This document shows positions 34,132 through 38,239 of a stretch of DNA of 38,239 nucleotides, one piece after another (the first letter of the stretch is position 1; the number at the start of each line of letters is the position of its first letter). Location of the stretch: the IMG/VR virus record IMGVR_UViG_3300025118_000053, positions 1 through 38,239 of that record, one strand, 5' to 3'. Below the pieces are notes generated by a model. It searched no databases. It saw only the letters and a program-made list of their open reading frames with translations, and had not been told where the DNA came from. The translations under genes were made by a program, and so were the position numbers. Source of the stretch: a virus.

Positions 34132-35322
34132 TTATTTATTTTTGTTTTTAATTTTAAACTTAAAATCATTAGCATCCTCACCCAACACTTTAAACTTCAA
34201 ACCACCTGCTTCAATTTTTCCATGACTTTGTCTTGGATTCATATCCACATTCTTGGCTTTAGCGATACTATTTTTCATGGCATCAGCTTTTCCTTGTTCA
34301 TAAAAGTGTTTTGCAACAGCATCTGCATTCATCGCTGTATATAGAGATTTATGATAACCCTTAGCATCTGATAATGTAGAATTTTTATCCAAAAACTTTT
34401 TGGTAAAATTATTTATATCGCTCTGAGTATTTTTAACCTCTTCAGCATTGTTTACGTTAAACCTATATTTTTTGTCACCGACATTATATTCAAAACCTTT
34501 GAACTTATCATTGAAAACACTATTTGTTTTCTGTGTAAAAATATCAGAGTTCTTTTTGACTGTTTTTTGAGTTGCTTCTGACTCCTTGTTATATCTATTA
34601 AAGAAATCAACTGCTTTCTGTTGCTCGTTAGTGAGTTTACTTCCAGCTTTGATATCTTCATAGTATTTGGACTTTTGCCCGTCCAGATGGGCCCTAGCGT
34701 TGGCAACTTGCTCTTTTAACGCTAATTTCTTTCTTCGTATGTCTCTATCTTCATCTACTTCTTCATCGTAAGAGAACGAATCTTCCATAAGGAAGTTAAT
34801 TTCTTCATTGTTTAAATGAGGTTTTGTTTGCTTGTAATATTCATATAATAGATTTGAGTCATCTAATTTTGAATAATCTTGATTAAGTTTAACATAGTCA
34901 CTTAAATCCCCTCCAGTTTCTTCCATAAAGTCCATTAACTTCTGGATATTTTCTGGTATTGGTTTTCCGGTTGCTTCGGCTTCTGCCACAGCTTCTTCTA
35001 TTTGCTCTTCTGCTTCAGTAATTTCTTCTTCAGTAGAATCTTCAGTTATTTCTTCTAATACTGGAGTTTCTTGTGCTTCTGCTTCCGGCTGTACTTCTTC
35101 TTGTTTTTCTGTGGTGTCGGCATTTTCAGGCTCTGCAACCACTCCGCTGTCGTCAGCGTTATCTTCTTTAGTTTCATTTTCTTCTTCTTTTGGTGTTGGT
35201 GGTTTATTTAAATCTACTTTTATAACGCTGTCATCACCAGCAGACTCAAATTTACTTTCGTCAACTTGTTCAGTTGTTTCTTGGTTGGTCTCTTCGACTA
35301 CTTCTTCTAATTTTTCTTCCAT
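34132..35322 (-). CDS. Scaffold-like capsid assembly protein
   Basis: This 396-residue protein has a strongly acidic N-terminal half (Glu/Asp/Thr runs to about residue 120), then helical segments with many Lys/Glu (IRRKKLALKEQVANARAHLD) and a basic C-terminus (VLGEDANDFKFKIKNKNK). An acidic start, coiled-coil middle and basic tail between portal and capsid genes is the hallmark of phage scaffolding proteins, which bind capsid through a basic C-terminus and leave the mature head. Residues 25-32 (FESAGDDS) nearly repeat portal residues 786-793 (FESAGNDT). It begins 27 nt after the portal stop and ends 20 nt before the capsid start. Confidence 0.75.
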   Translation of the reverse strand: MEEKLEEVVEETNQETTEQVDESKFESAGDDSVIKVDLNKPPTPKEEENETKEDNADDSGVVAEPENADTTEKQEEVQPEAEAQETPVLEEITEDSTEEEITEAEEQIEEAVAEAEATGKPIPENIQKLMDFMEETGGDLSDYVKLNQDYSKLDDSNLLYEYYKQTKPHLNNEEINFLMEDSFSYDEEVDEDRDIRRKKLALKEQVANARAHLDGQKSKYYEDIKAGSKLTNEQQKAVDFFNRYNKESEATQKTVKKNSDIFTQKTNSVFNDKFKGFEYNVGDKKYRFNVNNAEEVKNTQSDINNFTKKFLDKNSTLSDAKGYHKSLYTAMNADAVAKHFYEQGKADAMKNSIAKAKNVDMNPRQSHGKIEAGGLKFKVLGEDANDFKFKIKNKNK

Positions 35323-35349
35323 AATATAATATAATAATAATTAATAATT

Positions 35350-37770
35350 CTAACTAGGGTCAAACGCTCCTAAATCGAATCCCCCGCCTAATGTATCATT
35401 ACCTGCGGACTCAAAGTTTTTAGGTGGTTTTCCACTATTTCTTTGTTCAATCATTTCTGATTGTTGTGTAGCTTGTATTTTTGTTCTTTCGTCTTTACGA
35501 TCTTCTTTTTGTTTTTCTCTATTTTTCATTCCATCAACCTCAACTCCTTTGAGCTGCATGTTATATTGAAATTCTAAGGCCATAAGTTCTTTTTTAAGTT
35601 GAACTTCTTGTTGCATTTTTTGTGCGTCAACTTGGGATTGTATTTGCATTAATTCAACTTTACCAGCATTTAATGCTTGGTTTTTCTGCATATCAACTTG
35701 AGCGGCTGCTTGAGCGGCCTGAGTATTCGATTGAGTTTGAGCTTGAATATTTTCTAATTGTAACTGCCTGTCTTTTTCTTGCTTTTTAACTCTTCTTATT
35801 TTAAGCAATTGATTAGCTAACTTTATATTTCTTATTTCTCTAAGATCAATAGCGTCTTCAAGTTCTATGCTTTGTTGTTGTAAAGCCATTTGAATATTGT
35901 TTTCTAAAATAGCTTTTTCTTCTTCATCTGGTTGAAGCGAGAGAAATATACCAAAATCATAAAGATGTAATTTAGATATTTCTTCTAATGTTGCCATATT
36001 ATGAACTCCTATAGCTTGAATAAAAGCATCTTTTGTTGGAGAGTATTCTATAATATCAGATATTCTAAGAGATAAACACTCACACGTCTCAGTTGTTAAA
36101 TATAATCCAGCTTGTAATATATGTCTAGTTGCAGTATTTGAATTTGCCGCTGCTAGTTTTTGAACTCCTACTAAAGCGTTTTTATCTGGCATACTACCGT
36201 CTCTAGCTTCATTAAGACCGGTTGTATCCCTAATCATTTGTAAATAATAATTATAATTACCAATAAGAGCTTGCATTTTATTACCACCAGATCCCGATGT
36301 AATTTCTTGAATTGGAACTTTACCTGGATTCACATCACCATCTTGGGTAAATGATCTACCTATAACACTACCAGTTTGAAAAAACATATTTAAAGCCTCT
36401 TGTGGATTATAGTTTGTTCCATTACCTAAATCAACCTCAGCTAAACCATCTGCGTCTAAATAAACTCCATCCGGAACCATTCTAGCCATTACTTGTTGTA
36501 GTTTTAAATGTGTCAACTGTATCATGTCAGCAAAACCGGTTATTCGTTTTACTAATGAATCAATTTTACCATTATACATTCTAGGCGCAACAATAGCATA
36601 ATTCATTTTAACTTTAGTGTAGTCACTTTTAGGACGCATCATATTTTTAGACATTTCCCATTTAAGTAATTTATCAGTACCAAGAATCATAGCTCCATCA
36701 TATAAACACTCTATAGATTTTGATAATTTTGAATACCCACCTTCCTTATCTTTAGGTGGATTAAATTTATCGTCTTTAGGTATAATTTTATCAGCACCAG
36801 TACCAGTCTCTTTAACTTTGTAAACTTCATTCATATAGGTTTTATAATTAAAATATAAAACCTGGATAGTGTTATTATCTTCTTTATCAATAGAAAATCT
36901 GGTACTATTATTATTTCTATTAAAAGATTTATTTTTCATGATGTCTTCAAGATCACTTTCTGTTAAATGAGGAAATTGTTTTACAAGTTCATTAACTGGA
37001 ATGGATTTAACCTCACCAACATAATATATATCTTCAAAATAAGGAGAATCCGTATAAGAATAAACAAGATTAGCTGGATCTACATAGTCGATAACAACAC
37101 CTTCTGATGTGTTAAATGAGGTTTTAACTGCACCAATTCCAAGAACTGTCAAATCATAGTAAAAACGCTTTTTGATTAATTCATAATTATTTCCTTCCAT
37201 TAAAACGGCCAAAGCTTGTTCTTCTGCAATTTCTACAGCTTGCTTGTAGGTTAACTGCATATGTAATTGCAATTCCTCTGTTGTTTCTGGTAACTCTTCT
37301 ACCTCGCTTTCCTTGGTATCTACTCCAAAGTTTTCCATAGCAAATTGATCAAACTCTCTAAATTCCATGTCATCTATAACTGATTGCATGTACTTAGTCC
37401 TTTCTTCCATGCCGTAAGAATCTTGGGAGAAAGCTTTTATGTCATACGTTCTTTCGGCTATTCCATTTACTACAATATCTACAAATTTAGATATAATTGG
37501 AACTGGTTTCCAATCTAAATTTAAATAGGACAAATCACCGTTTATAGATAATTCATCCTTATATTTTTGTATAGATTGCTCGCCTCTAGCATACAATCTT
37601 AAGTTGTGAAAGTTGTTGTGGTTACTTTTATATCTATTAAGACTTCTATCATTATTAAACCACTCTGTCTCTATTGCTTTACCTACTTTTAAACCATATT
37701 CTTCGCTCAACTTTTCAGTATCACTTACGGTTTGACTCGGAAAATAACTTTTAATGCCAGACTCTGCCAT
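35350..37770 (-). CDS. Portal protein
   Basis: This 806-residue protein is a podovirus-type portal, the 12-subunit ring through which DNA enters and leaves the head. Supporting stretches are LMEGNNYELIKKRFYYDLTV and GIGAVKTSFNTSEGVVIDYV (stem and wing region) and RDTTGLNEARDGSMPDKNAL (crown-side helix region). The last 150 residues are a long Gln/Lys-rich coiled coil with a Gly/Asp-rich end (FESAGNDTLGGGFDLGAFDPS split as FESAGNDT then a Gly/Phe tail). It is longer than T7 gp8 (536 residues), mostly through this extension. It starts 5 nt after the terminase stop, the standard order. Confidence 0.85.
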   Translation of the reverse strand: MAESGIKSYFPSQTVSDTEKLSEEYGLKVGKAIETEWFNNDRSLNRYKSNHNNFHNLRLYARGEQSIQKYKDELSINGDLSYLNLDWKPVPIISKFVDIVVNGIAERTYDIKAFSQDSYGMEERTKYMQSVIDDMEFREFDQFAMENFGVDTKESEVEELPETTEELQLHMQLTYKQAVEIAEEQALAVLMEGNNYELIKKRFYYDLTVLGIGAVKTSFNTSEGVVIDYVDPANLVYSYTDSPYFEDIYYVGEVKSIPVNELVKQFPHLTESDLEDIMKNKSFNRNNNSTRFSIDKEDNNTIQVLYFNYKTYMNEVYKVKETGTGADKIIPKDDKFNPPKDKEGGYSKLSKSIECLYDGAMILGTDKLLKWEMSKNMMRPKSDYTKVKMNYAIVAPRMYNGKIDSLVKRITGFADMIQLTHLKLQQVMARMVPDGVYLDADGLAEVDLGNGTNYNPQEALNMFFQTGSVIGRSFTQDGDVNPGKVPIQEITSGSGGNKMQALIGNYNYYLQMIRDTTGLNEARDGSMPDKNALVGVQKLAAANSNTATRHILQAGLYLTTETCECLSLRISDIIEYSPTKDAFIQAIGVHNMATLEEISKLHLYDFGIFLSLQPDEEEKAILENNIQMALQQQSIELEDAIDLREIRNIKLANQLLKIRRVKKQEKDRQLQLENIQAQTQSNTQAAQAAAQVDMQKNQALNAGKVELMQIQSQVDAQKMQQEVQLKKELMALEFQYNMQLKGVEVDGMKNREKQKEDRKDERTKIQATQQSEMIEQRNSGKPPKNFESAGNDTLGGGFDLGAFDPS

Positions 37771-37775
37771 ATTTA

Positions 37776-38239
37776 TTATTTGATTATTTGTGAATTGGTT
37801 CCAGTATTACTATACTTAGAAACATTTATATTTAGTTTAGGTTTTTCAACCTTTGCGTTTGGAGCATATAGATGTCTATTGTTAGCCATTATGGCTAACC
37901 CAGAACTTATTGTTGCATCAAACTTTGTTCTTTTATTTATGTCGAATCTACTCCAATCATTTAGCAAGTTATTAAAGTATAAATCTCCAAATGTCCCATC
38001 TCGCTTCATACCAACATGATCCTGTATATACATTTCGATCGCAGCTGCATGAGCTTGTTTTATGTCTTCCGAGGAATTGGGTATTCCACCCACTTCTTTT
38101 TCTGCCACAGATAATTTATTCCACACTTTATCTGGTCGATTCATAGAAAATCCTCTATATCCTCTTCTTCTTAAATAGTATAATAGTCTTGGTTTATTAT
38201 TCTCTGCAAGTATCGGCATTCCATAAAATACTAATGCCA
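37776..38239 (-). CDS. terL: Terminase large subunit, C-terminal nuclease part (5' end cut by window edge)
   Basis: The frame is open to the right edge: six codons (ALVFYG) precede the internal ATG at 38219, so that ATG is not the start. The visible 153 residues look like the end of the RNase H-fold nuclease domain that cuts packaged DNA. They include GMPILAENNKPRLLYYLRRR, then RGYRGFSMNRPDK, KRDGTFGDLYFNNLLNDW, and a late acidic residue in KFDATISSGLAIMANN (near 37917), the usual place of the last catalytic Asp. The ATPase domain is outside the window. Portal starts 5 nt downstream. The Lys-rich, Asn-rich end (PKLNINVSKYSNTG) is probably flexible. Confidence 0.8.
   Translation of the reverse strand, partial: ALVFYGMPILAENNKPRLLYYLRRRGYRGFSMNRPDKVWNKLSVAEKEVGGIPNSSEDIKQAHAAAIEMYIQDHVGMKRDGTFGDLYFNNLLNDWSRFDINKRTKFDATISSGLAIMANNRHLYAPNAKVEKPKLNINVSKYSNTGTNSQIIK

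Noticed and set aside
38217-38219. ATG at 38219 as start of a 147-residue gene
   Set aside because: The frame continues upstream (ALVFYG) to the edge and the content fits the terminase C-terminus, so this is an internal Met.

Overview
The window is one strand of a lytic-phage structural module. Every gene I can support is read from the minus strand, right to left, with almost no space between genes. The right edge holds the end of the terminase large subunit. Then come portal, scaffold-like protein, major capsid protein, connector (adaptor) proteins, a 3,321-residue tail protein, smaller virion proteins, and a block of internal (ejected) virion proteins ending in a 3,130-residue giant. This is the order of a T7-type podovirus head/tail module. 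I see no sheath, tape-measure or baseplate gene, so a short-tailed virion is the best guess. I see no integrase, transposase, tRNA or CRISPR array.

The host is most likely a Bacteroidota bacterium, probably a marine flavobacterium. (1) None of the starts I checked has a GGAGG-like Shine-Dalgarno; all sit behind A/T-rich leaders. (2) Three predicted signal peptides end with glutamine at the +1 position, as the Bacteroidetes Q-rule predicts. (3) The Cys/Asp-rich repeat (GC(T/M)D...NYD...DDGSC) and the MAM and 'DNWPQETSW'-type domains are typical of secreted Bacteroidota proteins. The host is inferred, not shown.

Layout, right to left: 38239-37776 terminase C-terminus (cut by the edge); 37770-35350 portal; 35322-34132 scaffold-like; 34111-32597 capsid; 32582-32540 a textbook terminator with a UUCG loop, in the place T7 has Tphi; 32523-31654 unknown virion-module protein; 31641-31616 a second very stable hairpin (UACG loop); 31596-31432 small Cys-Gly-Cys protein; 31422-29373 two connector proteins, the second with an inserted carbohydrate-binding-like domain; 29369-19404 giant tail protein whose C-terminal quarter carries about 24 Cys-rich repeats; 19385-17015 two structural proteins; 16960-16547 GNAT-fold protein; 16545-14356 two internal virion proteins; 14341-4949 polyvalent giant with a zinc-peptidase motif and a complete-looking HAD phosphatase domain.

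The left 4.9 kb is the most unusual part. It is a tightly packed cassette (gaps of about 1 nt or 1-nt overlaps) of small membrane and exported proteins: an outer-membrane beta-barrel, a spannin/holin-like protein, a secreted thioredoxin fold whose CxxC has become NSAN, a two-helix holin-like protein, a staphylococcal-type nuclease, and a signal-peptide-bearing MAM protein that runs off the window. The MAM protein carries the same Cys-rich repeat as the tail protein. The phage therefore seems to make one version of the repeat for its virion and another for export through the host envelope, next to an exported barrel. I regard this as the candidate undescribed system of the window: a phage-encoded envelope/surface remodelling set.
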